The notes beneath the pieces were generated by a model. The model had not been told where the DNA came from and did not search any database. It saw only the letters and a program-made list of their open reading frames with translations. From contig NZ_CP065383.1 in NCBI RefSeq assembly GCF_015775515.1, positions 62,001-126,000 of the forward strand: a DNA stretch of 64,000 bases, in the 5' to 3' direction. The DNA comes from Atribacter laminatus (GTDB lineage Bacteria; Atribacterota; Atribacteria; Atribacterales; Atribacteraceae). A program made the position numbers and the translations under genes. Numbering within the stretch: position 1 is the stretch's first letter; each line of letters opens with the position of its first letter. Of this stretch, positions 1 through 7,175 are shown piece by piece.

Positions 1-445
1 CTAAACCACTCACAACTATCCAGCCCTCTTCAGCCAGAGAGCGAGCCAAGTACCTGGCAACTTTTTTCCCATAGGTAGTCGCTCGTCGGGTTCCAACCAT
101 AGCAATCCATTTTTTAGAGGAACGAAAATCAAAATCTCCTCGTTGATAAAGGAGATAGGGCGGATAGGTTATATCTCTCAATAAAGCCGGATATCGTTCA
201 TCGGAAATGGGGAGGATGTGGATTCCCCGCTTGAGGATTTTTTGGAAAACCTCTTCCGGCTGAAGTGACAGTTTAACCGGAAGAATTTCTTCAACGATTT
301 TTTCTCCGAGACAGTGGATGAGGTCTTTGGGGGATGCCTTCCAGGCGTCACTTGCTGATCCAAAAGTCTCGATTATTTTCTGAAAACGAACCGGACCGAT
401 ACCTGGTAAATGATTAAACGCCACCCAGAAAGGAAGGTCTTTCAT
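1..445 (-). CDS. dprA: DNA-processing protein DprA (Smf), N-terminal part, cut by window edge
   Basis: DprA binds incoming single-stranded DNA during natural transformation and loads RecA on it. The visible 148 residues start MKDLPFWVAFNHLPGIGPV, a helix-hairpin-helix-like N-terminus (GIGPVRFQKII), and run into the Rossmann-like DprA core with VGTRRATTYGKK and IVVSGL, the usual family signatures. The C-terminal part lies beyond position 1. The ATG at 445 follows the comM stop by two bases, and GGAG eight bases upstream lies inside the end of comM, so the two genes are translationally coupled. Pairing with comM supports a role in DNA uptake. The gene is too short for automatic ORF calling here only because the window cuts it. 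Confidence 0.93.
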   Translation of the reverse strand, partial: MKDLPFWVAFNHLPGIGPVRFQKIIETFGSASDAWKASPKDLIHCLGEKIVEEILPVKLSLQPEEVFQKILKRGIHILPISDERYPALLRDITYPPYLLYQRGDFDFRSSKKWIAMVGTRRATTYGKKVARYLARSLAEEGWIVVSGL

Positions 446-447
446 CT

Positions 448-1980
448 TTAAAACTCCAGATATTTTCGATCCAGGGTTCGATACTGAATGGCTTCGGCAA
501 CGTGCTCAATATCAATTTTTTCTGAGCGGTCAAGGTCGGCGATGGTCCGGGCAACTTTTAAAATCCGATGATAGGCTCGAGCACTCAAGGCCAAGCTTTC
601 AATGGACTTTTCAAGAAGATCGTGAGCTTCTCGGCTACAGACACAGAACTTTTTCATATGCCGGACTTTCATCTCTCCATTGAGATGAATTCCCTCTTTT
701 TGATACCTTTCTCTTTGGATAAGCCGAACTTGCTCAACTCTTTTTCTCACCACTTCTGAATTTTCACCAGTGGCATTCGAGGAAAGATCGGAAAAATCCA
801 ATCGGGGAATCTCGACTTGGAGGTCCATCCGGTCTAAAAAAGGACCGGATAACCGGCTCCGATAGCGGATGATTTGAGAGGTGGAACAAGTACAGGTTTT
901 CTTGGTATCACCTAGGAAGCCACAGGGACATGGATTACATGAGGCGACCAGAGTGAATTTAGCCGGATAGGTGGTGGTCATGCTAGCTCGGGAGATGGTT
1001 ATCTTCCCTTCCTCAAGGGGTTCCCGCAGTGCTTCCAATACATTTCTCTTAAACTCCAGAACTTCATCCAAAAAGAGTACTCCATGATGAGAAAGACTGA
1101 TTTCTCCAGGGCGCGGCCATTGACCGCCACCGATAAGAGCCACATCGGAAATGGTATGGTGGGGAGATCGAAAAGGTCGGCTAATAACCAAGGGTCGGTC
1201 ACCGGATATCAGACCGGCAACGCTATGAATCTTTGTTACTTCGATTGCTTCTTCTAAGGATAATAAGGGGAGTAATCCAGGTAACCTTCTGGATAACATG
1301 GTCTTCCCTGATCCTGGTGGACCGACAAAGAGAAGGTGATGGCCACCGGCAGCTGAAATTTCTAAGGCTCGCTTTCCGTGGCGCTGCCCTTTAACCTCTG
1401 ATAAATCATCATCACGGTTGGTATGGTGAAATAAACTTTGAGGATCGATAGTAACTGGATTTTTAGCTTGATTTCCATTAAGAAAATCCGCCAGTTGGTT
1501 GATGTCACGAAAACCATATACCTCAACTTTGCCAGCAATAGCCCCTTCGCGAGCATTGGCATTGGCAACAAATAAACGATAGGAACTGGCTTCTTTTGAA
1601 AGAGCATGAGCGATCGGTAGAATTCCGTGGACTGGTCGTATTTCACCGGAAAGAGATAACTCGCCAACTACTATGGTTCGATCGGAATTAAAACGTGTCT
1701 GATCGGTAGCGGTTAATATTCCCAAAGCAATAGCCAAATCAAAATCACTTCCGGTTTTTCGAAGCGATGCCGGTGCCAGGTTAACGGTTACCCGACGAGC
1801 TGGAAAAATAAAACCAGTATTTTTTAAAGCACTGCGAACTCTTTCTCGTGCCTCCTGAACTGCTGTGTCAGGTAGCCCAACAATGTTAAAGGAAGGCATA
1901 CCTGGACCAACATCAATTTCGGCTTCAACTATCGTCGCATCGATTCCAATGGCAGTCGCACTTAAGATTTTCGCTAACAA
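448..1980 (-). CDS. comM: ComM/YifB-type AAA+ ATPase (Mg-chelatase-like)
   Basis: A 510-residue protein of normal family length. ComM is a hexameric AAA+ helicase that helps branch migration during integration of transforming DNA. The order is as expected: N-terminal ChlI domain (FNIVGLPDTAVQEARERV), AAA+ core with Walker A GPPGSGKTML and Walker B VLFLDEVLEF, the inserted cysteine cluster CNPCPCGFLGD with CTCS, then the C-terminal Mg-chelatase domain. The TTG start is preceded by AGGGGGA five bases upstream. dprA follows immediately. The combination comM-dprA suggests that the organism is, or was, naturally transformable, although no com pilus or channel genes lie in the window. Confidence 0.96.
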   Translation of the reverse strand: MLAKILSATAIGIDATIVEAEIDVGPGMPSFNIVGLPDTAVQEARERVRSALKNTGFIFPARRVTVNLAPASLRKTGSDFDLAIALGILTATDQTRFNSDRTIVVGELSLSGEIRPVHGILPIAHALSKEASSYRLFVANANAREGAIAGKVEVYGFRDINQLADFLNGNQAKNPVTIDPQSLFHHTNRDDDLSEVKGQRHGKRALEISAAGGHHLLFVGPPGSGKTMLSRRLPGLLPLLSLEEAIEVTKIHSVAGLISGDRPLVISRPFRSPHHTISDVALIGGGQWPRPGEISLSHHGVLFLDEVLEFKRNVLEALREPLEEGKITISRASMTTTYPAKFTLVASCNPCPCGFLGDTKKTCTCSTSQIIRYRSRLSGPFLDRMDLQVEIPRLDFSDLSSNATGENSEVVRKRVEQVRLIQRERYQKEGIHLNGEMKVRHMKKFCVCSREAHDLLEKSIESLALSARAYHRILKVARTIADLDRSEKIDIEHVAEAIQYRTLDRKYLEF

Positions 1981-2429
1981 TTCGCATCCCCCTTCACTGG
2001 TTTAGACAGAACAACAACTTTATAATCATTATTCTTTTATTAATTAATGATTTTAATTACCTCATAATATTTATTATATAAAATATAATAAATAATGACT
2101 ATCCATTAAAAAACCATTTCTCGTGACTTTTTTTGTATAATCTCATTAATTTTTTTTCTTTCCTCGCCATAGTCTCATTATTAATTTTAGATGCTACCAA
2201 TCAATAAGGTTCTTTTATCTCTAAGAAAATTTCCTATAAGTTAAATGGCCTGAAATATTTATATATCAACCTGGACTATTAAAGGCAATCGATAGATTTG
2301 AGATTAAAGAAACCTCTGTTGACCAAATCTGAAGTGTAGAATTTTTTCTTTAAATGTGATATTAATTACCTATTAATTATTTTTTAAAGTTATTTAATAA
2401 CTTTAAAATTTTAGTAGGAGGGGAATTTC
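1981..2429. other. AT-rich divergent intergenic region
   Basis: About 450 bases between comM (minus) and a small membrane ORF (plus). It is very AT-rich. A TATAAT hexamer lies at 2136-2141 without a convincing -35 partner. The only structured element I see is the inverted repeat at 2386-2404, followed by a strong ribosome-binding sequence at 2416-2421. No RNA gene or further coding sequence was recognised. Confidence 0.5.
2386..2404. promoter_or_regulatory. Perfect 9-bp inverted repeat, operator-like
   Basis: AAAGTTATT and AATAACTTT face each other around a single T. The one-base centre argues against an RNA hairpin and for a dimeric protein-binding site. It lies 12 bases upstream of the AGGAGG that precedes the small membrane ORF, where a repressor could act. 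No regulator gene is adjacent. Confidence 0.35.
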
Positions 2430-2687
2430 ATTATCTTTTCAACTTCTTGGATTTTATCCTACACAAACAATTTGGCCTCAATTTCATTTACACCAGAAAA
2501 TCAAATAAACCTGTGTACCCTTTTCTTCTATATCTTGCTTATATCTCTTCCTTTATTATTCCTTATTCTCATCAACCACCGTATTCGCAAGATCAATAAA
2601 GAAATAAACCAGTTAAGCCAGGAAATAATCAAGGTTTCTTCAAAAAAGGTTGATAAGCCTGAGAAAGCTGGTAATAAAAAGCAGTAA
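2430..2687 (+). CDS. Small membrane protein of unknown function, possible ATT start
   Basis: I do not recognise this family. The protein has one hydrophobic segment (LCTLFFYILLISLPLLFLIL) followed by a basic, helix-forming tail rich in Lys, Glu and Gln (NHRIRKINKEINQLSQEI), so it looks like a single-pass membrane anchor with a cytoplasmic coiled tail. Conventional calling would start at TTG 2472 (71 aa), but no ribosome-binding site precedes that codon. A strong AGGAGGGG at 2416-2423 instead sits eight bases (from AGGAGG) before an in-frame ATT at 2430, giving 85 residues. ATT starts are rare (infC is the classic case). It stands alone between comM and the helicase. It may not be expressed at all. 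Confidence 0.4.
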   Translation: MIFSTSWILSYTNNLASISFTPENQINLCTLFFYILLISLPLLFLILINHRIRKINKEINQLSQEIIKVSSKKVDKPEKAGNKKQ

Positions 2688-3071
2688 AACCAATACAATT
2701 TCAATCACTTTCAACTTTCGCTATGTAACCAATATTTTCACCTTAATGGCCTTTCTTCACATCGAATTCTGACTTCAATTCCCCAGCAAGAAAAACAAGA
2801 TCAAATTTACAAGCCACCCAACACTCATGAAATTGGTTAAATGAAATTTTAGGGTTATGATCCATTACTACGGGCTTATGTTAGTGGATAAACAGTGGAT
2901 AATTAGTTAAAAACAAGCAGTAATTTAGGGAAAGGCTTCGTTTTTTCTTTTTGTGACGGCATTTCAAGGCACCGCTTATTTCAAGAATGAAAGGTACATC
3001 AGCGGTGTAAAACTTTTCAATTATTCATTCATTACAATATTTTCTCAACAAATTAGTCATATTATGAATTA
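2688..3071. other. Intergenic region between convergent genes
   Basis: About 380 bases between the 3' ends of the small membrane ORF and the Pif1-WYL helicase gene. I see no clear terminator or coding sequence. The only notable feature is the pair of DnaA-box-like 9-mers at 2883-2902. Confidence 0.4.
2883..2902 (-). other. Two DnaA-box-like 9-mers, direct repeat
   Basis: AGTGGATAA occurs at 2883-2891 and 2894-2902, that is TTATCCACT on the minus strand, one mismatch from the DnaA box TTATCCACA. The start-to-start distance of 11 bases puts them on the same helix face. No dnaA, dnaN or gyrase gene is nearby, so an origin is not indicated. Confidence 0.2.
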
Positions 3072-4685
3072 TTAGATTTCAACTTCTTTCATATCAAGAA
3101 TTCGGTCGACTCGAAAATGTCTCATCTCTTTTCTTTTAAAACAATAGGCTTCGAGTCCGAAAAAGTTTTTTCCTTGGTATTCGAGTTCACCTAAATAAAA
3201 TGGTTCGATTATCCGTTTTGATTTTTCATCGTTGGTTTTGAGATAGACAATTTCCAATTTTCTTTTGGCTTCAATAGCCTCTTGAAGAAAACGCAGCTTT
3301 TTCTCTAATGGCATCTTTTCATCGGATATCCGGTATTGATAGCGGGTGAGAAACTCCGATACTTTCCAGTCGGCAAAGATATGTTTTTTCTGGATAGGTT
3401 GTTTGAGTACAATACCTGTAAGTGAGGTACATCGACTCAAAGCCACATAGACCTGCCCGGGTGAAAAAGCCCCTCTCTCAAGATCAAGAACAATCCGATC
3501 AAAAGTCTTTCCCTGGCTTTTATGGATGGTGACCGCCCAAGCCAGCCGCAAGGGAAGCTGGGTGAAAGAACCCAGAGTTTGGGTTTTTATCAAAGAATCA
3601 CCTTCATCATACTGGTATTCGAAGATCTCCCAGGTGTATGGCTCCACTTTAACCAGATCTCCATCGGTTAATTCAACTATCACTGAAGATGACTCATTTT
3701 TTTTATCTTGATTACACAAAACAACTTTCCCGACACTTCCATTCACCCAGCGACCAGAGGGATCATTGTTTAATAGCATGACTTGAGCGCCCTCTTTTAA
3801 ACCGATAATCTCTTCGGTAGGAAAGTTCTGGGGTTCAAAATTCCCTTCGATTTGGGAATCAAAATAATAGAGCGTCCCGGAAATCTTTTCCAGTTGCTCC
3901 TGATTGATTTTATTTGCCGTACTGTTACGGGTGGTGAGGGATATGCAAAAGTCGTCCGGGTTTGGTTTATAATCCGGATTATATCTGGTATTAAGAGTAT
4001 TTAAATGTTCATCGGTAACCGTTCCATTCCGTATGGCATTGAGAATTTCAATGAATTTTTCATCTTTCTGACGGAAAATCTTATCCAGTTCAATTAATGT
4101 GAGAGGAAGGTCGTTAAAGGCTTGAGCTGAGAAAAAATATCCGGTCTTATATTTGTTTCTAAAAATATCCTTTTCCCCTCTTTTGATCACCGGAGGAAGC
4201 TGATAAAGGTCTCCAATGAAAACCATTTGCTTCCCACCGAAGGGTTTTTCCCTTTTCTTGCAATTAAGCCGTAAAAATCGGTCTATGCAGTCTAAAAGGT
4301 CGGCTCTCACCATTGAGATCTCATCAATAATGATTGTGCCAACCTGTTGGTAGATGTCAATTAAATCGCTGTGTAGCTTTTCGACTTTATCCAGAGTAAT
4401 ATCCGGTCTAAATCGAAAAAAAGAATGGATCGTTTGTCCTTTGACATTTAAAGCGGCAACTCCGGTTGGAGCCAAAACCACTACTTTTTTTGAAGTGTTA
4501 TTTCGAAAAATTTCAAGCAAGGTCGATTTTCCTGTACCAGCTTTTCCGGTGATAAACAGATGGGAGGAGGTTTTTTCTAAAAGATTTAACGCCGTATCAA
4601 ATTCTGCAGTTATTTCAATCAACCGACTGGAATGGTTCCGGTTATTTAGTTTTAAATGAGAATTCGGGGGATTCATTTTTACCAA
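3072..4685 (-). CDS. Pif1/RecD-like superfamily 1 helicase with C-terminal WYL domain
   Basis: A 537-residue protein. Residues 47-55 hold Walker A (GKAGTGKST), followed by LAPTGVAALN (motif Ia), DEISM at 121-125 (motif II), FIGDLYQLPPV (motif III) and, near 405-430, TIHKSQGKTFDRI and VYVALSRC (motifs V and VI), typical of Pif1-like 5'-3' helicases. The last 70 or so residues (EIVYLKTNDEKSKR, then EPFYLGELEYQGKNFFGLEA and FRVDRILDM) match a WYL domain, a ligand-sensing module best known from regulators of CRISPR and other defence systems. TTG 4685 is preferred as start because GGAG lies at good distance; ATG 4676 is the alternative. The gene is monocistronic and flanked by accessory DNA and a repeat island, so it may be a stress- or phage-related accessory helicase (inference). 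Confidence 0.88.
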   Translation of the reverse strand: MVKMNPPNSHLKLNNRNHSSRLIEITAEFDTALNLLEKTSSHLFITGKAGTGKSTLLEIFRNNTSKKVVVLAPTGVAALNVKGQTIHSFFRFRPDITLDKVEKLHSDLIDIYQQVGTIIIDEISMVRADLLDCIDRFLRLNCKKREKPFGGKQMVFIGDLYQLPPVIKRGEKDIFRNKYKTGYFFSAQAFNDLPLTLIELDKIFRQKDEKFIEILNAIRNGTVTDEHLNTLNTRYNPDYKPNPDDFCISLTTRNSTANKINQEQLEKISGTLYYFDSQIEGNFEPQNFPTEEIIGLKEGAQVMLLNNDPSGRWVNGSVGKVVLCNQDKKNESSSVIVELTDGDLVKVEPYTWEIFEYQYDEGDSLIKTQTLGSFTQLPLRLAWAVTIHKSQGKTFDRIVLDLERGAFSPGQVYVALSRCTSLTGIVLKQPIQKKHIFADWKVSEFLTRYQYRISDEKMPLEKKLRFLQEAIEAKRKLEIVYLKTNDEKSKRIIEPFYLGELEYQGKNFFGLEAYCFKRKEMRHFRVDRILDMKEVEI

Positions 4686-4891
4686 GTCAATAGCTTCTCC
4701 ATATTTTAAAAATTATCTTGATTGTATCACCAAGATAGCTTATTGAGTTCCAATTGGTCAAGCTTTAGGATACTATCCTGAAAATATCATCAAATGAATT
4801 CTTTAATCGGTCATTTTGAGCCCTCTTCCCTTCTCCTTTTTCTCCCTATCTCGCCCTCTCCTCTGTATCTAAGGACGTGAGAACCCAATCT

Positions 4892-4933
4892 GTCATTGCG
4901 AGACCTCGTTTTTTGAGGTCATGGCAATCTCAC
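4892..4933 (+). repeat. R1 hairpin repeat, outer stem ATTGC/GCAAT
   Basis: Begins GTCATTGCGAG and ends GGCAATCTCA. The inner stem GACCTC (4902-4907) pairs with GAGGTC (4915-4920) around a T-rich loop. First plus copy of island 1. Confidence 0.8.
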
Positions 4934-4944
4934 AAGCCTTTTCC

Positions 4945-4987
4945 GTCATCCTGAGCCCTCGCTTTTCGAGGGCGTGAGGATCTCATC
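4945..4987 (+). repeat. R1 hairpin repeat, outer stem ATCCT/AGGAT
   Basis: Begins GTCATCCTGAG and ends GTGAGGATCTCATC. The inner stem GCCCTCG (4955-4961) pairs perfectly with CGAGGGC (4967-4973) around CTTTT. It starts 11 bases after the preceding copy, in the same orientation. Confidence 0.8.
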
Positions 4988-5036
4988 CTTTAAATGCTGT
5001 GGAACTGGTGAATTGTGGAACTGTGAAATCGGAAAT

Positions 5037-5085
5037 GATGAGATTCTCACGTCGTCTGGCAAAAGACACCGGACTCCTTAGAATG
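5037..5085 (-). repeat. R1 hairpin repeat, outer stem ATTCT/AGAAT
   Basis: On the minus strand this copy begins TCATTCTAAGGAGTCC and ends GTGAGAATCTCATC. The inner arms GTCCGG and CCAGAC pair except at one position. The outer pair ATTCT/AGAAT is a compensated variant of ATCCT/AGGAT. Confidence 0.75.
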
Positions 5086-5098
5086 AAAAAATGGCTAA

Positions 5099-5302
5099 AT
5101 GAGATTGCCACGTCGCACAGGACGCTCCTCGCAATCAGACTGTGTCACAATTATTCTGTAAATTTTTTACCACCACTTAGGTTAATATTTTACAGTAATA
5201 TTGGGAATAGATAACCAAAAAAATGAAGATAAATGGAATATATCCTCCACTTTCAAGCTCTTCTTGGTGTATGAAAGGGATTGTGACACAGTCTGAATGA
5301 CG
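5099..5302 (-). repeat. R1 hairpin repeat, outer stem ATTGC/GCAAT, split by insertion
   Basis: Nearly identical to the intact copy at 21146-21187 up to CTCCTCGCAAT (ending 5135), and resumes with AATGACG at 5296. Everything from 5136 to 5295 is an inserted element with terminal inverted repeats, and AAT is present on both sides. Confidence 0.8.
5136..5295. mobile_element. 160-bp MITE-like element with 16-bp terminal inverted repeats
   Basis: The left end CAGACTGTGTCACAAT (5136-5151) is the exact reverse complement of the right end ATTGTGACACAGTCTG (5280-5295). The element is flanked by AAT on both sides (5133-5135 and 5296-5298), while the uninterrupted relative at 21146-21187 has a single AAT in CTCGCAATGACGG. 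This is the pattern left by transposition with a 3-bp target duplication. The interior is AT-rich and has no useful ORF, so it would depend on a transposase encoded elsewhere. The family is not identified. Confidence 0.78.
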
Positions 5303-5311
5303 AAAATTAGA

Positions 5312-5333
5312 GTGGTTTGATAAAACAAACCAC
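5312..5333. repeat. Perfect 8-bp hairpin
   Basis: GTGGTTTG (5312-5319) pairs with CAAACCAC (5326-5333) around ATAAAA. There is no T-run behind it, so a terminator is not indicated. It stands just after the inserted element. Confidence 0.4.
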
Positions 5334-5354
5334 ATTAAAATACTTTTTAAAAAC

Positions 5355-5379
5355 GTAAGGGCGAGAATTTATTGCGCCC
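5355..5379 (+). repeat. E repeat (GTAAGGGC ... GCCC)
   Basis: GTAAGGGC followed by an AT-rich centre and GCGCCC. Related copies stand at 37796, 63073 and 63493. Confidence 0.5.
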
Positions 5380-5390
5380 GATGATTAAAA

Positions 5391-5429
5391 GATGAGATTG
5401 CCACGTCGCTGCGCTTTTCGCAATGACGG
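5391..5429 (-). repeat. R1 hairpin repeat, short form, ATTGC/GCAAT
   Basis: GATGAGATTGCCACGTCGC on the plus strand, closing with GCAATGACGG after a shortened centre. It is followed by GAGCAGAAAAAATT and an R2 repeat, the same order as at 21146-21239. Confidence 0.72.
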
Positions 5430-5442
5430 AGCAGAAAAAATT

Positions 5443-5479
5443 CAAATCCCCCTTACCCCTTTTCTAAAGGGGGAAATTG
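5443..5479 (+). repeat. R2 repeat (CCCCCTTACCCC / GGGGG hairpin)
   Basis: CAAATCCCCCTTACCCC, then TTTTCTAAAGGGGG and AAATTG. The same unit follows an R1 copy at 21200 and, reversed, precedes one at 63168, so R1 and R2 travel together. Confidence 0.65.
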
Positions 5480-5693
5480 ATCAGCGAATACATATATTCA
5501 TCCTCATCTGCTGCCAAAACTTAGTACCAGGTTCCAACTAGCAATAAGAGGTACGAGTTCAGTATTTTTTCTTCTTACTCACTTCAACCTTCTCCTGCCT
5601 AAAAAAATATAATAAAATAAGCCAAAGCTTATCCCTGCTCTAATATAGAAGAGGTTTAATAAGAGGGAGCAGAAAAAATTTGGAGGATTACCT

Positions 5694-6131
5694 ATGAAAA
5701 ATTATCAAAACAGGATTTTTCTATTGGTTTTCATTGCTGTGCTTTGTTTTTTTACTGGCTGTACCTCGTCGGTTCCGCAAACTGAGGAAATAACCCTCAA
5801 GCTAAAAATTCAGGAATTTGTCGATTATTTAATTAAATTAGATTATTCCAATGCTCAAGCCTGTCTGATTGTCGATGGACCCACCTATTCCCAACTGGAT
5901 ACTCTGTATAATAAAGTGAGATTAATTACGGTGAGTGGAGGTTTTTCTAATTGTTTTGCCAAGGGGGAAATATACGTCAAAAATATTACCATTTCGGGAA
6001 ATGATGCACAATTTTCCCATCAACCAGCAAAAATTTATTTTAATTGTATTTCGAGTTCAAATCGAGTCACTTTTGAGGATTTAAATCTTACTGCAGCTCA
6101 AAAAATTGGGGATGATTGGTTTTTATGGTAG
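5694..6131 (+). CDS. Putative lipoprotein of unknown function
   Basis: A 145-residue protein with a clear lipoprotein signal: basic MKNYQNR, a hydrophobic stretch, and the lipobox FFTGC with the lipidated cysteine at position 23. The mature part opens with a helix (LKLKIQEFVDYLIKLDY), then a mixed strand region and ends with KIGDDWFLW. That order, helix first and a conserved Trp at the end of a final strand, resembles NTF2/SnoaL-like lipoproteins, but I do not recognise a named family. GGAGG at 5682-5686 precedes ATG 5694. The gene stands alone on the plus strand, convergent with yraN. LspA, which would process it, is encoded at 42422. Confidence 0.75.
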   Translation: MKNYQNRIFLLVFIAVLCFFTGCTSSVPQTEEITLKLKIQEFVDYLIKLDYSNAQACLIVDGPTYSQLDTLYNKVRLITVSGGFSNCFAKGEIYVKNITISGNDAQFSHQPAKIYFNCISSSNRVTFEDLNLTAAQKIGDDWFLW

Positions 6132-6221
6132 TGATCGATTTTGGTTGGGAGAAATGGATTGCCCTTCAATTAGTTCGCAAAATTCTGAAAAGGAGCTTGA
6201 CGTATCGAATCCGGTTAAAGA

Positions 6222-6596
6222 TTAGAAGGCGTTTTTATAATATTTAATACTCGGATGAGCAAAGTCATTGCCGGTGAAAGTAATAGAAACCACATCGAAT
6301 CGGAAAACAATGGAATTGGGATTATATCCATGACTCATGAGGTAATAAAGAGCAACTTTGCGAATTTTCTCTTGTTTATACTGAGTAACTGAATCCTCTG
6401 GAAAGCCAGCGTTTAAGACAGCTCGCGTTTTTACCTCTATAAAGACCAAGGTATTCCGGTCCCGAGCAATAATATCGATTTCTCCTATCCGAGATCGATA
6501 ATTTCTTTCAATAATTTTCATTTTGCCTCTCCGAGTAACAATTCGAGAGGCAATTTCCTCACCCATCTGACCGATTCTTTTAGAGGTACTTTCCAC
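6222..6596 (-). CDS. yraN: YraN family (UPF0102) nuclease-like protein
   Basis: YraN proteins have a restriction-endonuclease-like (Holliday junction resolvase type) fold and usually sit beside rnhB, as here. The 124-residue product shows GQMGEEIASRIVTRRG, ERNYRSRIGEIDIIARD and LVFIEVKTRA, with the putative active-site pattern E...D...EVK. A longer reading frame goes back to 6734, but AAGGAG five bases before GTG 6596 and the family's normal N-terminus (KRIGQMGEE) fix the start. The gene overlaps the end of rnhB by 17 bases. The role is uncertain in all bacteria; DNA repair or transformation is suspected. Confidence 0.92.
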   Translation of the reverse strand: MESTSKRIGQMGEEIASRIVTRRGKMKIIERNYRSRIGEIDIIARDRNTLVFIEVKTRAVLNAGFPEDSVTQYKQEKIRKVALYYLMSHGYNPNSIVFRFDVVSITFTGNDFAHPSIKYYKNAF

Positions 6597-7173
6597 AAAA
6601 GCTCCTTCTATGACAATTCGCAATGCCCAGCTGAGCGATTTTATCCCGATGCAGTTTAGTACCATATCCTTTGTGATGGATAAAGCCATACTCAGGATAA
6701 AGTTCTTGATATTGGTTTTCCATAAGGGAATCACGAACCACCTTGGCTACGATTGAAGCAGCCGCAACCGAATAGCTTTTTAATTCCGCATGGGGAGTTG
6801 AAATCGAGGGTATATCTAATCCAGGAATCTTTAACCAATCAAAAATTACAAAATCGGGAGCTCTTCTTACTGTAGCTCGCATTACGGCTTCTCGAAAGGA
6901 ATAAAGATTGGCGTTTTGTACTCCCAGACAATCAATCATTTTCTCCCCAACAATACTTACTCCGAGGCTAAAAGCAGTCTTACAGATAAGCTGATAATAA
7001 TGGTTTCTTCCCGAGGGTCTTAAAAGTTTGGAATCAGTTAAACCAGAAGGAATGCATCCGGGAGAAAAAATAACACAACACGATACGAGAGGACCAGCTA
7101 ATGGCCCTCTCCCTGCTTCATCTACTCCACCAACATATTGATAGCCTTTTAACCAAAGGTCTTTTTCCAGCAT
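6580..7173 (-). CDS. rnhB: Ribonuclease HII
   Basis: Removes ribonucleotides from DNA and RNA primers. The 197-residue protein has GVDEAGRGPLAGP with the first Asp-Glu pair, TDSKLL, and HAELKSYSVAAASIVAK carrying further active-site residues, so it looks complete and active. ATG 7173, two bases after the lepB stop, is chosen over an upstream in-frame TTG at 7209 because it gives the usual length and a coupled junction. It is followed by yraN, a very common pair in bacteria. Confidence 0.95.
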   Translation of the reverse strand: MLEKDLWLKGYQYVGGVDEAGRGPLAGPLVSCCVIFSPGCIPSGLTDSKLLRPSGRNHYYQLICKTAFSLGVSIVGEKMIDCLGVQNANLYSFREAVMRATVRRAPDFVIFDWLKIPGLDIPSISTPHAELKSYSVAAASIVAKVVRDSLMENQYQELYPEYGFIHHKGYGTKLHRDKIAQLGIANCHRRSFCGKYL

Positions 7174-7175
7174 TT

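Larger units (their letters stand above)
4686..5693. repeat. Repeat island 1
   Basis: A non-coding stretch of 1 kb holding five R1 hairpin repeats (two plus-oriented, then three minus-oriented), one E repeat, one R2 repeat and the nested 160-bp element; each is listed separately. Short ORFs in it are formed by the repeats and look spurious. The part from 5490 to 5693 carries the leader of the lipoprotein gene. Confidence 0.8.

Noticed and set aside
4354-4659. Antisense ORF inside the Pif1-WYL helicase gene
   Set aside because: It is the shadow of a clearly coding frame and shows no protein features of its own.
4999-5214. Plus-strand ORF of 71 codons
   Set aside because: It runs through three R1 repeats and into the inserted element; its composition is that of the repeats and no homology pattern is visible.
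4892-5429. CRISPR array
   Set aside because: Repeats are inverted relative to each other, differ in sequence and have no uniform spacers; no cas gene is in the window.
3072-6131. A multi-gene defence island
   Set aside because: Only the helicase with WYL domain hints at defence; the adjacent genes are a lipoprotein, a small membrane ORF and repeats, and no nuclease, toxin or reverse transcriptase is present.
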